Positions 34,833 through 44,782 of a stretch of DNA of 64,000 nucleotides are shown in pieces. This stretch comes from Ructibacterium sp965146665 (GTDB lineage: Bacteria; Bacillota; Clostridia; Monoglobales; Monoglobaceae). The DNA is taken from the NCBI GenBank assembly GCA_965146665.1, contig CBCTHE010000017.1, positions 1 through 64,000 of the forward strand, given 5' to 3'. The position numbers were made by a program, and so were the translations under genes. Positions within the stretch are counted from its first letter, which is position 1; each line of letters starts with the position of its first letter. The notes under the pieces were generated by a model. The model was not told where the DNA came from and did no database searches. It saw nothing but the letters and a program-made list of their open reading frames with translations.

Positions 34833-34909
34833 TGCCGTCCCTCCTATCGTTTACTCGATTCCAAAATTGATTTCATGATACCTGAACGCACGGGGCGGCA
34901 TCCACATCT

Positions 34910-34938
34910 ATTATATCAAAAAAGGAGACGGACTGCAA
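34910..34938 (-). promoter_or_regulatory. promoter of the AraC regulator gene
   Basis: On the minus strand: TTGCAG (34938-34933), 17-base spacer, perfect TATAAT (34915-34910), about 78 bases upstream of the start codon. Confidence 0.7.
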
Positions 34939-35138
34939 GTGTTCGTCGAATAATCGCATGAAAGAAACGGAGAAAACCCTGCCGGCCGGGATGCGGTATA
35001 TCGGTTTTGGGGTGAGTTTTTTGCCCCAGGTTAAAAATGAGCAAGTTTTGTGTTTAAATACTGTAAACTGTTTCAGCGCGCGCCGGCCCTTCCGCCGGGC
35101 AGAATAAAAAAGGTCAGGGGCATGATAAAAGTTGTATA

Positions 35139-35167
35139 TTGAAACCGAAAAACAAATTGATTACAAT
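35139..35167 (+). promoter_or_regulatory. promoter of module B
   Basis: TTGAAA, 17-base spacer, TACAAT, 33 bases upstream of the first permease start. It is a good match to the sigma-A consensus. Confidence 0.7.
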
Positions 35168-35200
35168 AAAGCCATACCAAATAAAAGGAGTTTGATTGGC

Positions 35201-36172
35201 ATGAGAGTGAAACGAAGTGGAGGCAGTCAGGTTTGCGCGGAGATGCCCTCGGCAAAGCCGCTCAGCCTGTCACGCTGGAAAACGGTCAGCAAAAACGCCG
35301 GGCTGTATCTGTTCCTGCTGCCGGCTGTTGTATTTACGTTGGTGTTCATGTATGTTCCGATGTATGGCATCCTGATGGCGTTCAAGGACTACAACATGGC
35401 AAAGGGTATCTGGGGAAGCGCATGGGTTGGAATGGATAACTTCATGCGGTTCTTTAAGGGCTATAACTTCTGGTCCACCCTGTGGAACACAATCTCCCTG
35501 AGCCTGTATTTTCTGCTGGCCACACTGCCGCTGCCGGTTGTGCTGGGGCTGATGTTCAACAATATTAAAAACGGCATGTTCAAAAAGACGATCCAGATGG
35601 TTACATACGCGCCGAATTTTATTTCACTGGTTGTCATTGTGGGACTGATGAAAATTCTGATGGCTCCCAACACCGGACTGATGAATGTCATTCTCACCAA
35701 GCTGTTCGGCGCCGGCGCCATTGACATATTCGGAGATCCCGGCGCGTTCCGGCACCTGTATGTGTGGTCCGGCGTCTGGCAGACCCTGGGCTGGAACAGC
35801 GTCATCTATGTGGCGGCCCTCGCGGGGATCAGCCCGGAGCTCTATGAGGCGGCAACCATTGACGGGGCGAACCGGATGCAGAGAATCTGGCACCTGGAGC
35901 TGCCGAGCATTCTGCCGACTGTGGTGATCATGCTGATCCTGAACACGGGCAGTATTATGAACCTGGGATTTGAAAAGGTCTATCTGATGCAGACGCCGCT
36001 GAACCTGAGCGTTTCGGAAACCATTCCCACCTATGTCTATAAGATGGGCGTTATCAACGGGGATTACGGCCTGGCAACGTCCATCGGCCTGTTCAATTCC
36101 GTGGTCAGCTGTATTCTGATGCTGATTGTCAATTTCGCTTCAGATAAGCTCAGCGAAACATCATTATTTTAA
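35201..36172 (+). CDS. ABC sugar permease, LplB type (module B)
   Basis: The start is the ATG at 35201, ten bases after AAAGGAG; the frame is open further upstream but covers the promoter. The 323-residue protein has about six membrane segments and the EAA loop ELYEAATIDGANRM...LP. FMYVPMYGILMAFKDYN is typical of the LplB group. It is the first gene of module B. Compared with module A, where the binding protein comes first, here the permeases precede it. Confidence 0.92.
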   Translation: MRVKRSGGSQVCAEMPSAKPLSLSRWKTVSKNAGLYLFLLPAVVFTLVFMYVPMYGILMAFKDYNMAKGIWGSAWVGMDNFMRFFKGYNFWSTLWNTISLSLYFLLATLPLPVVLGLMFNNIKNGMFKKTIQMVTYAPNFISLVVIVGLMKILMAPNTGLMNVILTKLFGAGAIDIFGDPGAFRHLYVWSGVWQTLGWNSVIYVAALAGISPELYEAATIDGANRMQRIWHLELPSILPTVVIMLILNTGSIMNLGFEKVYLMQTPLNLSVSETIPTYVYKMGVINGDYGLATSIGLFNSVVSCILMLIVNFASDKLSETSLF

Positions 36173-36186
36173 AGGGGGGAAGAAAA

Positions 36187-37092
36187 ATGGCAAACAAGCA
36201 TGCAAGAAAGATCAAAGAGGCCCGGGAGGACCGGATCTTCAAAGCCGTGGTATACACGGTGCTGGCGATTCTGGGACTCATCTGCGCCTATCCGCTGTAC
36301 TTTGTGGTGGTCGCGTCCTTCAGTGATCCGGACGCGGTTTACGCGGGGCAGGTGATTGGCTGGATCAAGGGGTTCACAACCATTGGCTATGAACGGATTT
36401 TTTCAGATTCCATGATTGTGCGCGGATTTTTGAACTCCGTGTTCTATACGACGGTGGGAACCCTCATCAATCTGGCCGTGACGCTCCCGGCCGCCTATGC
36501 GCTTTCCAGAAAGGATCTGGCCGGCCGGCGGTGGATCATGATATTCTTTATCATCACCATCTATTTCAACGGCGGGATGATCCCTACCTATCTGCTGGTG
36601 CAGAACATTGGACTGTATGACTCGCCGCTGGTTCTGCTGCTCTGCGCGGCGCTGTCGGTGTTCAATATGATCATCGCCAGAACCTTTTTTGAGACCACCA
36701 TTCCGGATGAGATGCTGGAGGCTGCCAAGATCGACGGCTGCAACAACGTGCATTTCTTCTTTACCATGGTTCTGCCGCTGTCCAAGAGCATGATTGCGGT
36801 CATTGCGCTTTACTATGGGGTGACCCACTGGAACTCCTATATGAACGCGCTGCTCTATATCAACAACGCGGACTGGAAACCGTTGCAGCTGGTCCTGCGG
36901 GATATGCTCATATCCACCGAGGCCATGCGGCAGTTCGTACAGGGCGACGCGGCGGCGGAGATGCAGGAGAAGATGGTCGGCGTGATGCAGTACGCTGTGA
37001 TCGTGGTGGCCACCGTCCCGATGCTGATTGTATTCCCGTTTGTACAGAAGTATTTTGTCAAGGGCGTGATGATCGGCGCGGTCAAGGGCTGA
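36187..37092 (+). CDS. ABC sugar permease, YtcP/LplC type (module B)
   Basis: The 301-residue protein starts at an ATG behind AAAGGGGGG, 14 bases after the previous stop. It has six membrane segments, the EAA loop EMLEAAKIDGCNN and the C-terminus KGVMIGAVKG seen in this permease group. It partners with the permease upstream and the lipoprotein downstream. Confidence 0.92.
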   Translation: MANKHARKIKEAREDRIFKAVVYTVLAILGLICAYPLYFVVVASFSDPDAVYAGQVIGWIKGFTTIGYERIFSDSMIVRGFLNSVFYTTVGTLINLAVTLPAAYALSRKDLAGRRWIMIFFIITIYFNGGMIPTYLLVQNIGLYDSPLVLLLCAALSVFNMIIARTFFETTIPDEMLEAAKIDGCNNVHFFFTMVLPLSKSMIAVIALYYGVTHWNSYMNALLYINNADWKPLQLVLRDMLISTEAMRQFVQGDAAAEMQEKMVGVMQYAVIVVATVPMLIVFPFVQKYFVKGVMIGAVKG

Positions 37093-37273
37093 GCCGGGGG
37101 CCGGCAATTTCAGACTCCGGGTTGAAGAAAAGGCGTGGTTGTGGTAAAGTTATTTTAGCAAAACGGTCCTGTCCGCCGCTTATCAAAGCCGCGGATAAAC
37201 AGAGTCAGGTATGGATGTAAAAATATACAGCGCCCTGAAACGGAACGCGAAGGGGCAGAATGGAGGAAATGAT

Positions 37274-38875
37274 ATGAAAAAGTGGAAGAGAACAACTGGG
37301 CTGGTGCTGTCCGCCGTCCTGGCGGCAGGGCTTTGCGCCTGCGGAAACGGCGGCCAAAATGCGGGGAAGAGCAGTGTGCCTTTCAATCAGACCGGGTATC
37401 CGATTGTAAACGACAAGGTCACCATCAAGGTGATGGCACCCAACTGGGGAAATGTGAAGGACTTCAATGAGCTTGCGGATGTGAAGGAATATGAGGAGCT
37501 GACCAACGTGCATGTGGACTGGCAGTATTTCACCGGGGACGCGTCAGAAAAACTGAGTCTTGCCTTTGCGGCCAAGAACAATATTCCGGACCTCTTTCTC
37601 ATGGCGGATATGTCCAGCAGTACGGTGGACAAATACGGTGAGGACGGCGTACTGATGGCTGTGGAGGATTTGATTTCCGCGTATGCCCCCAATGTCCAGA
37701 AGGCCATTGAGGAGGATGTGGACGGCCGGAAGATGGCCACTGCGGCCAACGGCCATATGTATGCTATCCCGTCCCTGTTCCGCAGTCCCATGGAAAAAAT
37801 CCGCGGCATTTCGTTTATCAATGAGGAATGGCTGGAAAAGCTGAATCTGCCCATGCCCTCCACCACCGACGAGCTTTACCGCACGCTGGCCGCGTTCAAG
37901 GAACAGGATCCCAATGGAAACGGAGAGGCGGACGAGGTGCCGCTGACGCTTTACTGGGATAACAACACCTCCGGCGTGGCTTCTCTGTTCGGCGCGTGGG
38001 GTGTGTCGAGCGCCTATACCGGCGCCGGCGGGAGCTGTATGTCGGGTCCCTTCTTTGTGAAAAACAATAAGGTGGTCGTCAGCAATATGCAGGACGAATA
38101 TAAGGAAGCGGTTAAGTTCTTCCATCAATTATATTCTGAGGGGCTGATGAATATAGACGCCTTTACCGGCGACAAGAAGAGCATTGCGGCCCGGATCAAG
38201 GCGGAGCCTTATACAGCCGGCATGTTCAACGACTGGGACGGCACCATTGCCGGACCGTTTGCCAAGTCGTCACAGACCTATACCGCCATGTCCCCGCTCA
38301 AAGGGCCCAAGGGGGAGCAGAATATGTTCAAACCCGTGTATGGGGTCTTTGCCAACAACTACATAGCGGCCAACACCAAGTATCCGGAGATCGTGATGCG
38401 GTGGGCGGACGGAACCGCGGATCCGGACACCTCCTATAAATGGAACAAAGGGCCGGGCAACTACCAGATCATCAACGGCAAATATCAGACGGTTCTCAAG
38501 GATGAGGTCGGCGGCGTGGCAAATAACTATGCCTTCCCGGTCATGGGAATCACGGAAAGCTGGTTCACAGAGCATGTTGACCTGCTCAACCAGCCGCAGG
38601 ATGCCTATAAGGGTAAGATCAATGAGATGTGTATGCCCTATGCGACCATGATGACCGTGGAGCATCTGCGCTATCAGAGCGAGGAGCGGAAAGTGCTGGA
38701 GGCGAACCTGCCCCAGATCATTGAGTATTCCAAGCAGAGGGAAGCGGAATGGATCACAAAAGGCAGCATTGACGAGGAGTGGGATAAGCATATCCAGCAG
38801 CTTAAGAGTATGAATGTTGAAGAAATCCAGAAGATCATGCAGACTGCGGCGGACAGATGGAATGAGACGGAGTAA
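37274..38875 (+). CDS. ABC sugar transporter, lipoprotein solute-binding subunit (module B)
   Basis: The start is the ATG at 37274 behind GGAGG; the longer frame from 37211 has no ribosome site and would hide the signal sequence. The 533-residue protein has a lipobox (AAGLCAC, Cys about 23) and belongs to the long family-1 solute-binding proteins. It should capture sugars released by the heparinase-like lyase of module B. The 181-base gap after the permease gene contains no clear promoter, so it is probably cotranscribed. It is a paralogue of the protein at 7624 but clearly diverged, which suggests a different ligand. Confidence 0.9.
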   Translation: MKKWKRTTGLVLSAVLAAGLCACGNGGQNAGKSSVPFNQTGYPIVNDKVTIKVMAPNWGNVKDFNELADVKEYEELTNVHVDWQYFTGDASEKLSLAFAAKNNIPDLFLMADMSSSTVDKYGEDGVLMAVEDLISAYAPNVQKAIEEDVDGRKMATAANGHMYAIPSLFRSPMEKIRGISFINEEWLEKLNLPMPSTTDELYRTLAAFKEQDPNGNGEADEVPLTLYWDNNTSGVASLFGAWGVSSAYTGAGGSCMSGPFFVKNNKVVVSNMQDEYKEAVKFFHQLYSEGLMNIDAFTGDKKSIAARIKAEPYTAGMFNDWDGTIAGPFAKSSQTYTAMSPLKGPKGEQNMFKPVYGVFANNYIAANTKYPEIVMRWADGTADPDTSYKWNKGPGNYQIINGKYQTVLKDEVGGVANNYAFPVMGITESWFTEHVDLLNQPQDAYKGKINEMCMPYATMMTVEHLRYQSEERKVLEANLPQIIEYSKQREAEWITKGSIDEEWDKHIQQLKSMNVEEIQKIMQTAADRWNETE

Positions 38876-38921
38876 TTCTGCGGTTTCGGCACAGACGATG
38901 TTCGGAAGGGGGAATCTTGTG

Positions 38922-41900
38922 ATGAGAAAGATAAGAAAACGGCGCGTTTTGGCAATGGCTTTGAGCATTGTCCTCACCGCGGGCGGAAGCGGCATTGCTG
39001 CGGAAGAGACGGATTTTTCAGAGGTAAGCCTGGCGGACGTATTTGTCCAGGGAATGGCGGAGACAGAGGTTCTGCTGCAGGAGGAGTTCGGTACGGAAAT
39101 CACAGACGGCACCCAATACGCGGTGCCGTCCATCAGCGAATGGAAGGCGGGAGCCTCCACGGCAGAACTTTTGTATCAGGGCGGACGGGTCTATTACAAA
39201 CAAACGGCAAGCAAAACGGGTGCGGATATGATTCTGCCTCTGTCTAAGGGACATATTGGCGGCGGAGAACCGGCGGCCGAGGCGGCGCCGGCCACCGACA
39301 TCTATGTTGAGACGGACTGGAAAGCGGGCAACTCCACCGCCCGGCTCTATATTATGGGGATCAGCGGAGGTAAGCAGGTTCAGCTGTTTTACCTGAACCA
39401 AAGCGGAAGCACGCTCCGCTATACCGATGCAACAAGCACCAGTCACTATGCCAGCGGCAAAGTCAGCATGAAGCAGACGGACAGCCATGTGGTTCGGCTT
39501 CTGCTCAAACGGAGCGGCGACACCTATACGCTTGCAAAGGCCTGGATTGACGGACAGCTGGATGTGGATACAACCCTGAACGCCTCTGCTTCCTGTGAAG
39601 GACTCTACTGCCTTAAGACAGACGAGCGGATGAACTCCGGCGCGGGCAACGGCTCCAGCTTTGGCAGTCTCAGAGTCTGGCAGACGGCCGAGGCTCAGCT
39701 CAAGCAATGTATCACGGGGGAGGGCGGCAGTCCGGATTTTGAAAAGATCAAGGGCGGCAACGCCGGGGCAAATGCGGTGACCGGGGACTTGACGCTGGAA
39801 ACCAATGTGCTCACCGACGCGGGGCTGCTGGTCACAAAATGGGAGTCCAGCAATCCGGATGTGATCGCGGCCGATGGAACCGTAACCCGGCCCAGGGATG
39901 AGGACGCGGCGGTTACCCTGACGCCGACTCTGGCGATCCGTGATGTGCTGGGCGACGGCGGCGCGGATTTCCAGCCTGTCACGGCCTCTGCGCCGGGCAC
40001 GCCCATTTCTGTGAATGTGCTGAGTACCCGGATGGAGGATGTAAAGGAGAAGCTGACCTTTGACGCCATCAAAGGCGCCAATGCCTCTGCGGACGCGGTA
40101 ACCAGAGACCTGTCGCTGGTGAAAGAGCTGGACGGCGTTCAGATCGCGTGGGAGGTGCAGTCCATCACCCCCGCCGGGACCCATGCGGCCATTGACACAG
40201 AGACCGGCGCCGTACAGCGGCCAAACAAGGATGAACAGGATGTGCAGGTGGTTTTAAAGGCCAATCTGTCCCGGAATACAGAGCAGGATTTCAAGCTGAT
40301 TCCCATCACCGTCAAGAAGATGGATATGGACCCGGAGGAATATCTTCAGCAGATCGCGGGCTGGCTGACCTTTGCGGACTTTGCGGGCGCCAACCAGGAG
40401 GCCGGACAGGTGACCGCGGACCTCAATCTGATCCGGAGCTTCAACGGCGCGGATCTGGTCTGGACCAGCGGCGATCCCAAGGTTATTTCCAATGCGGGAA
40501 AGGTGACACAGCCCATCTATCCGGAGCCCGCGGTAAAGGTGACGCTGACTGCGGCCCTGTCCTATCACGGGACCGGAAATGCTGTAAAGACCTTTACTGT
40601 CACGGTGCAGCCAGGCGTGCCGGCCAATCTGGCGCAGTCCGGCGGAATCAAATCCAACATATCCGGTCTCAGCACAGCTGATCTGGACCGGCTCCTGGAT
40701 GAGGACGAGACAACCTATGTTGAGATCCCCGCCCGGAGCAAGAGTTTTTATCTCATTTTTGACCTGAAGGAGCAGACGCCGGTCAGCCGCCTTGAATATA
40801 CGGAGGCGGCGGAGGAACCTGCGGCGTCAGGCTTTACAGTGGAAATTTCAGACAATGGGATCAACTGGACACAGGTGTACACGGGAACCGGGACAGCCGG
40901 TCAAAACGTGGCGGAGTTCGTGCCGGCTGAGGCCAGATATGTCCGGCTGCATGTGACGGAAAAGGCGGCCGGAAGGGCCTGCCGTCTCACCGAGGCCGCG
41001 GTTCGTTTCTGGCCCAGCGACCAGGCGCTTGTCAAGGCGGACGCCGGCGCGCTTGTGCTGGATGTGCCAAGCGTGATCACTGCAAAAACCATCTCACTGC
41101 CCCTGAACGGAAAATTCGGCTCTGAAATTGTGTGGAGCTGTAAACCCGCAGAGCTGATCCGTGAGACGGCCACACCGGGCGAATATACGGTCACCCACGG
41201 GAGTGCGAATCAGGCTGTTACGCTGACGGCCACCTTCCGGTCCGGCGGCGCGTCGGAACAGAAGCGGAGCAGTCATACCATATCCGGCACCGGAGGCGGT
41301 GGCGGAAGCTTTGGCGGCGGTGGAGGGGGCGGAAGCTCTGTCAGCACCGGCAGCGGCTCACAGGCGTCCAATCCGAAAATTCCACAGCAGACGGAACAGC
41401 CGGAACAGCAGGGAGCGGGCATCTTCCGGGATCTGAGCCAGGCGGAATGGGCCAGGACCTATATTGACAGCCTCTGTGCGGATGGAATCGTGCAGGGCAA
41501 GGCGGACGGCCTTTTCCAGCCCCTTGATCCTGTGACCCGGGAGGAATTTGTCAAGATGCTGGTGCTGTCCCTTGGACTGGACCCGGCGGATGGCGCTTTG
41601 GACCGGTTCCGGGACGCGGACGGGCAGGCGTGGTATACGCCCTACCTTGTATGCGCGGTCAGAGACGGGATTGTAAACGGGCTCTCTGACGACACATTCG
41701 GCATTGGCGTACAGATCACCAGAGAGGATATGGCCGTGATGATTGCGCGGGCTGTGGAAGCGCAGGCGGCTGGACAGGACGGAACGCGCTTTGCGGATTG
41801 GGAGGAAATTGCGGATTACGCCCGGGACAGTGTGGCGGCGCTGGCGGATATGGGGCTGATACAGGGGGATGAGAACGGCAGATTCCTCCCGAAGGCGTTC

Positions 41901-41957
41901 ACATCCCGCGCCGAAGCGGCGAAGGTGCTGTACCTGCTGCGCGAGGCTGTAAAATAG
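38922..41957 (+). CDS. SLH-anchored adhesin with atrophied Ig and discoidin modules (module B)
   Basis: The start is the ATG at 38922 behind GGAAGGGGG. The 1011-residue protein has a signal peptide (about 1-27), a LamG-like domain (about 40-255), three atrophied bacterial Ig domains (about 260-570), an F5/8 type C module (about 575-700), another Ig-like domain, a glycine-rich linker (GGGGGSFGGGG) and three C-terminal SLH domains (TREEFVKML, TREDMAVMI, SRAEAAKVL). The LamG-plus-Ig unit matches that repeated in the phosphoesterase at 25247-30433. It should bind glycans at the wall surface and hold substrate near the lyase encoded two genes downstream. No catalytic residues are evident. Confidence 0.83.
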   Translation: MRKIRKRRVLAMALSIVLTAGGSGIAAEETDFSEVSLADVFVQGMAETEVLLQEEFGTEITDGTQYAVPSISEWKAGASTAELLYQGGRVYYKQTASKTGADMILPLSKGHIGGGEPAAEAAPATDIYVETDWKAGNSTARLYIMGISGGKQVQLFYLNQSGSTLRYTDATSTSHYASGKVSMKQTDSHVVRLLLKRSGDTYTLAKAWIDGQLDVDTTLNASASCEGLYCLKTDERMNSGAGNGSSFGSLRVWQTAEAQLKQCITGEGGSPDFEKIKGGNAGANAVTGDLTLETNVLTDAGLLVTKWESSNPDVIAADGTVTRPRDEDAAVTLTPTLAIRDVLGDGGADFQPVTASAPGTPISVNVLSTRMEDVKEKLTFDAIKGANASADAVTRDLSLVKELDGVQIAWEVQSITPAGTHAAIDTETGAVQRPNKDEQDVQVVLKANLSRNTEQDFKLIPITVKKMDMDPEEYLQQIAGWLTFADFAGANQEAGQVTADLNLIRSFNGADLVWTSGDPKVISNAGKVTQPIYPEPAVKVTLTAALSYHGTGNAVKTFTVTVQPGVPANLAQSGGIKSNISGLSTADLDRLLDEDETTYVEIPARSKSFYLIFDLKEQTPVSRLEYTEAAEEPAASGFTVEISDNGINWTQVYTGTGTAGQNVAEFVPAEARYVRLHVTEKAAGRACRLTEAAVRFWPSDQALVKADAGALVLDVPSVITAKTISLPLNGKFGSEIVWSCKPAELIRETATPGEYTVTHGSANQAVTLTATFRSGGASEQKRSSHTISGTGGGGGSFGGGGGGGSSVSTGSGSQASNPKIPQQTEQPEQQGAGIFRDLSQAEWARTYIDSLCADGIVQGKADGLFQPLDPVTREEFVKMLVLSLGLDPADGALDRFRDADGQAWYTPYLVCAVRDGIVNGLSDDTFGIGVQITREDMAVMIARAVEAQAAGQDGTRFADWEEIADYARDSVAALADMGLIQGDENGRFLPKAFTSRAEAAKVLYLLREAVK

Positions 41958-41968
41958 GAGGAGTTTTC

Positions 41969-44662
41969 ATGAACTGGAGAAACATATTGAGCGCCGTACT
42001 CGCGGCGGTTATGCTGATCTTAAGCAGTACGGCTGTCCTTGCGGAGACAGAGCTGCCGGAGGAGACGATCTTTGATTTAAAGTCCCTGGGAATCCTCAAA
42101 GGCGATGAAGAGGGAAACCTTCATTTGGAGGACACGGTGACCCGGGCCGAGTTCGCGGAGCTGACGCGGCGGCTGGTTCAGATGGAAAACTGGACGACCA
42201 GTGAGGAGAGAACGGAATTTTCAGACGTCCGGATGAGCGACTGGTATTATAACGCCGTATACTGCATGTATGACCTGGGTGTGATCAATGGTGACGGAAA
42301 CGGCATGTTTCGTCCCGAGGCGCCTGTCTCAACCATTGAGGCGGCAAAGATGCTGATTGCGATTCTGGGCTATGGCGAGGAGGCCGAGCAGGCTGGAGGC
42401 TATCCGAAGGGCTATCAGACCACCGCGCTCACCAGCGGAATGGTGCGCGGGGTGGAGTTTAAAGACGAAATTGACCGGACGGACGCGCTTGTCATGATCA
42501 ACCAGTGCCTGGATCTGTATCTGAATGTGCCCTCCTATGGTGTGGAGAGCATCCTCGGGCCAACGGGCCGGCGCGAGACGCTCCGCGACAGGCTGATGGG
42601 CGCCCATACCTCTGAAAAGGTCTATGAGGTAAAGGGCGTTGTACAGGCCACAGCCAGCACCTGGATCATTCCCGGGGATTATGAGGACCTGGCGGATGAT
42701 GAGATTGTGATCGACGGACTGCTGTACCGCACCCAGGTGCCGGAGGCCGCGGAATATATTGGCAAGCAGGTGCAGTGCTATGTCGCGGTGCGGGATGACA
42801 TCCGCACCATTCAGAGCATCCGGGAGACGGGCAAAAATACCGTGCTTGAAATCCGGGACGAGGATCTGGTGACGGCGGATTCCGGCATCATCAGCTATCA
42901 AACGGATGAAAAGGTGAAAAACGCGAAGCTCTCTGACACGGCCGTGCTGGTTCGGAACCTGCGGCTGGCGGAGCGCTGGTCTGATTCGGATATCAGCCTG
43001 GCCCAGGGATCGGTCACCCTGATTGACAACAACGGAGATAAGGCATATGATGTGATTCATATACAGGAGTTTGAAACCTATCTGATTTCAGACACCAAAG
43101 AGGATATCATCTATTTTGAAAGCCGTACCGACAACCAGAAGAAAAAGTTCGTCAACTTCAACAACAGTGACACGGATTATGTGATTACGGACCAGGCGGG
43201 CGCGCCCCTGAAGGTCACCGACCTGCAGAAGGATATGGCGGTCAGCGTGTTCGAGAGTCAGGACGGGAGCGTCTGCAAGCTGGTCGCGGGACCGGCGCCG
43301 TTTACCGCCCCTCTGGAATTGGTCCGGGAGGACGCCTTCTGCTTTGACGGTGAGGAATACAAGGCGGAGCAGGGCTTCCTTGATGAATATCAGGTGGGGG
43401 ACACCTATCAGGTCTATCTGAATTACCGCGGCGATCTGTTTTTACTGCGGGAGGATACGGAGAATGACTCTGTCCTTCAGTATGGGTATGTGGCGGAGGC
43501 CGCGCTGGACGGTACAATGAGTCCGCAGCTGATTGCAAAAGTCGTCAAGCCCGGCGACTTTGTGGAGGTCGAAGAGAAATCCGATGTGGAGGATGACGAC
43601 ACGGTCACATTAAAGCTCAAGGGCCAAAACCGGGCGGTGGAAGAACTGCGGTTTTCCTCCCGCGTCACCGTGAATGGCCAGAAGATGAACGCGGACGAGC
43701 TGCAAAAATTTTTCTGCGGTGAGATGGGAACAGAGCGCCGGAACCGGCTTATTTCCTACCGGACAAATGCAGACGGGGAGATCAGCCGGATTGAAATCCC
43801 CGAGGTCGTGGGAACGGAGCTCAGCAGCCGGCAACAAAAACGGTTCTATAACGCAAAGGAAAAGTTGTTTGGCGGTAAAACGCTCGGCGCGTTTGGCGCG
43901 GAAGAGACGACAAAGGTAATTATGATACCGGACTATGGAAACCAGGGACAGGTGTCGGACGAAGATTATCTGGCCGCTGTTGAAATCAATGACACGGAGG
44001 AATATACCGTTAATGGATACGATATTGACGAGGATACCGAATGCGTAAAGATGATCTCGATTATGGCCACTCTGGAGTACGACGCTTCCGCGAAGATTAA
44101 GGACCGGGATAAGCTCTCTGTTTTGGAAGAGGCGTCTGTAGCCTTGGATGAGGAGGGGAGCGAAGTGATTCAGCTTACCTTCTGGTCGGACAGCGCGAAG
44201 AAGAGCTATCAGGTGGAAGAGGACGCCGAGGCAGTCGCACGGGCTCTTCAGCCGGGAGACTTATTCTATTATGCCCTGTCTCCATCGTCAAATCAGATAA
44301 GAAAAATTCTCAGGGTTGACAACGCGCTCTCGCCTGACCGCGGGGAAGGGCAGTTCGGAGAGCCGCTGGAAAGCGACCCAGAAAAGCTGGGACAGATAAC
44401 GTCCGGCAAGGTAAGCGATATTGTGTATCATAAGATAGATGACTTTTTAAACCGCCGGGTTGATCAGTTCATTTTTGAGTTTGAAACAAGGGACAGTGTA
44501 ACCGTTTCGGTCAACAGCCGCAATACGCCGCCCGTCTATCAGTTTAATAAACGGAATAAAACCATTGAATTGATTGAAACCCGGGATATTGTACCGGGAG
44601 AGGGGACGGTCATGATACATATTAAGAATGATACTGTCCGCGGGATCGTTTATGTACGCTGA
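41969..44662 (+). CDS. SLH-X surface protein, module B copy
   Basis: The 897-residue protein starts at an ATG behind AGGAGGAG, 11 bases after the previous stop. It has a signal peptide (about 1-25), two or three N-terminal SLH repeats (about 30-170: TRAEFAELT, DWYYNAVYC, EAAKMLIAI), then about 700 residues of small beta domains with a very acidic composition. LIDNNGDKAYDV lines up with LIDTDGDGAYDV of the paralogue at 14553, though two of the candidate calcium ligands differ. It occupies the same place in its operon, directly before the lyase. The function is unknown; a surface scaffold or glycan-handling role is inferred. Confidence 0.75.
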   Translation: MNWRNILSAVLAAVMLILSSTAVLAETELPEETIFDLKSLGILKGDEEGNLHLEDTVTRAEFAELTRRLVQMENWTTSEERTEFSDVRMSDWYYNAVYCMYDLGVINGDGNGMFRPEAPVSTIEAAKMLIAILGYGEEAEQAGGYPKGYQTTALTSGMVRGVEFKDEIDRTDALVMINQCLDLYLNVPSYGVESILGPTGRRETLRDRLMGAHTSEKVYEVKGVVQATASTWIIPGDYEDLADDEIVIDGLLYRTQVPEAAEYIGKQVQCYVAVRDDIRTIQSIRETGKNTVLEIRDEDLVTADSGIISYQTDEKVKNAKLSDTAVLVRNLRLAERWSDSDISLAQGSVTLIDNNGDKAYDVIHIQEFETYLISDTKEDIIYFESRTDNQKKKFVNFNNSDTDYVITDQAGAPLKVTDLQKDMAVSVFESQDGSVCKLVAGPAPFTAPLELVREDAFCFDGEEYKAEQGFLDEYQVGDTYQVYLNYRGDLFLLREDTENDSVLQYGYVAEAALDGTMSPQLIAKVVKPGDFVEVEEKSDVEDDDTVTLKLKGQNRAVEELRFSSRVTVNGQKMNADELQKFFCGEMGTERRNRLISYRTNADGEISRIEIPEVVGTELSSRQQKRFYNAKEKLFGGKTLGAFGAEETTKVIMIPDYGNQGQVSDEDYLAAVEINDTEEYTVNGYDIDEDTECVKMISIMATLEYDASAKIKDRDKLSVLEEASVALDEEGSEVIQLTFWSDSAKKSYQVEEDAEAVARALQPGDLFYYALSPSSNQIRKILRVDNALSPDRGEGQFGEPLESDPEKLGQITSGKVSDIVYHKIDDFLNRRVDQFIFEFETRDSVTVSVNSRNTPPVYQFNKRNKTIELIETRDIVPGEGTVMIHIKNDTVRGIVYVR

Positions 44663-44672
44663 CCAAGCCGGA

Positions 44673-44768
44673 GTGTTACATGCCGCCCATACCGGCGGAC
44701 GGCGTCTTATCAGACTCACGGTAAGACGCCTGTGTAACCCTCTCAGAATCGCGGTGAGTCAGAAAGGC
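44673..44768 (+). ncRNA. candidate structured RNA with pseudoknot in the lyase leader
   Basis: In the 120-base gap before the heparinase-like lyase: GTTACA (44675-44680) pairs with TGTAAC (44733-44738). Inside it, CCGCC (44683-44687) pairs with GGCGG (44694-44698), and GGCGTCTTA (44701-44709) pairs with TAAGACGCC (44722-44730). The loop of that last hairpin, GACTCAC (44713-44719), can pair with GTGAGTC (44754-44760), which directly abuts the AGAAAGG near the lyase start. This makes a three-way junction with a pseudoknot over the ribosome site. There is no T run, so it is not a plain terminator. I could not match it to a known riboswitch class from memory. Confidence 0.45.
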
Positions 44769-44782
44769 TAGTGGTTAAAAAG

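Larger units (their letters stand above)
34833..35200. other. divergent intergenic region between regulator and module B
   Basis: 368 bases without a gene. It holds one promoter for each direction (34910-34938 minus, 35139-35167 plus). About 200 bases between them include a GC-rich stretch (35075-35100) and a T-rich stretch near 35020, but I see no clear palindromic operator. AraC sites are usually imperfect direct repeats and would not stand out by eye. Confidence 0.5.

Noticed and set aside
35020..35100. Possible AraC binding repeats (CTGTAAACTG-like) upstream of module B
   Set aside because: Only one loose copy is visible and the similarity to the hairpin at 32407 is limited to about ten bases; too weak to call a site.
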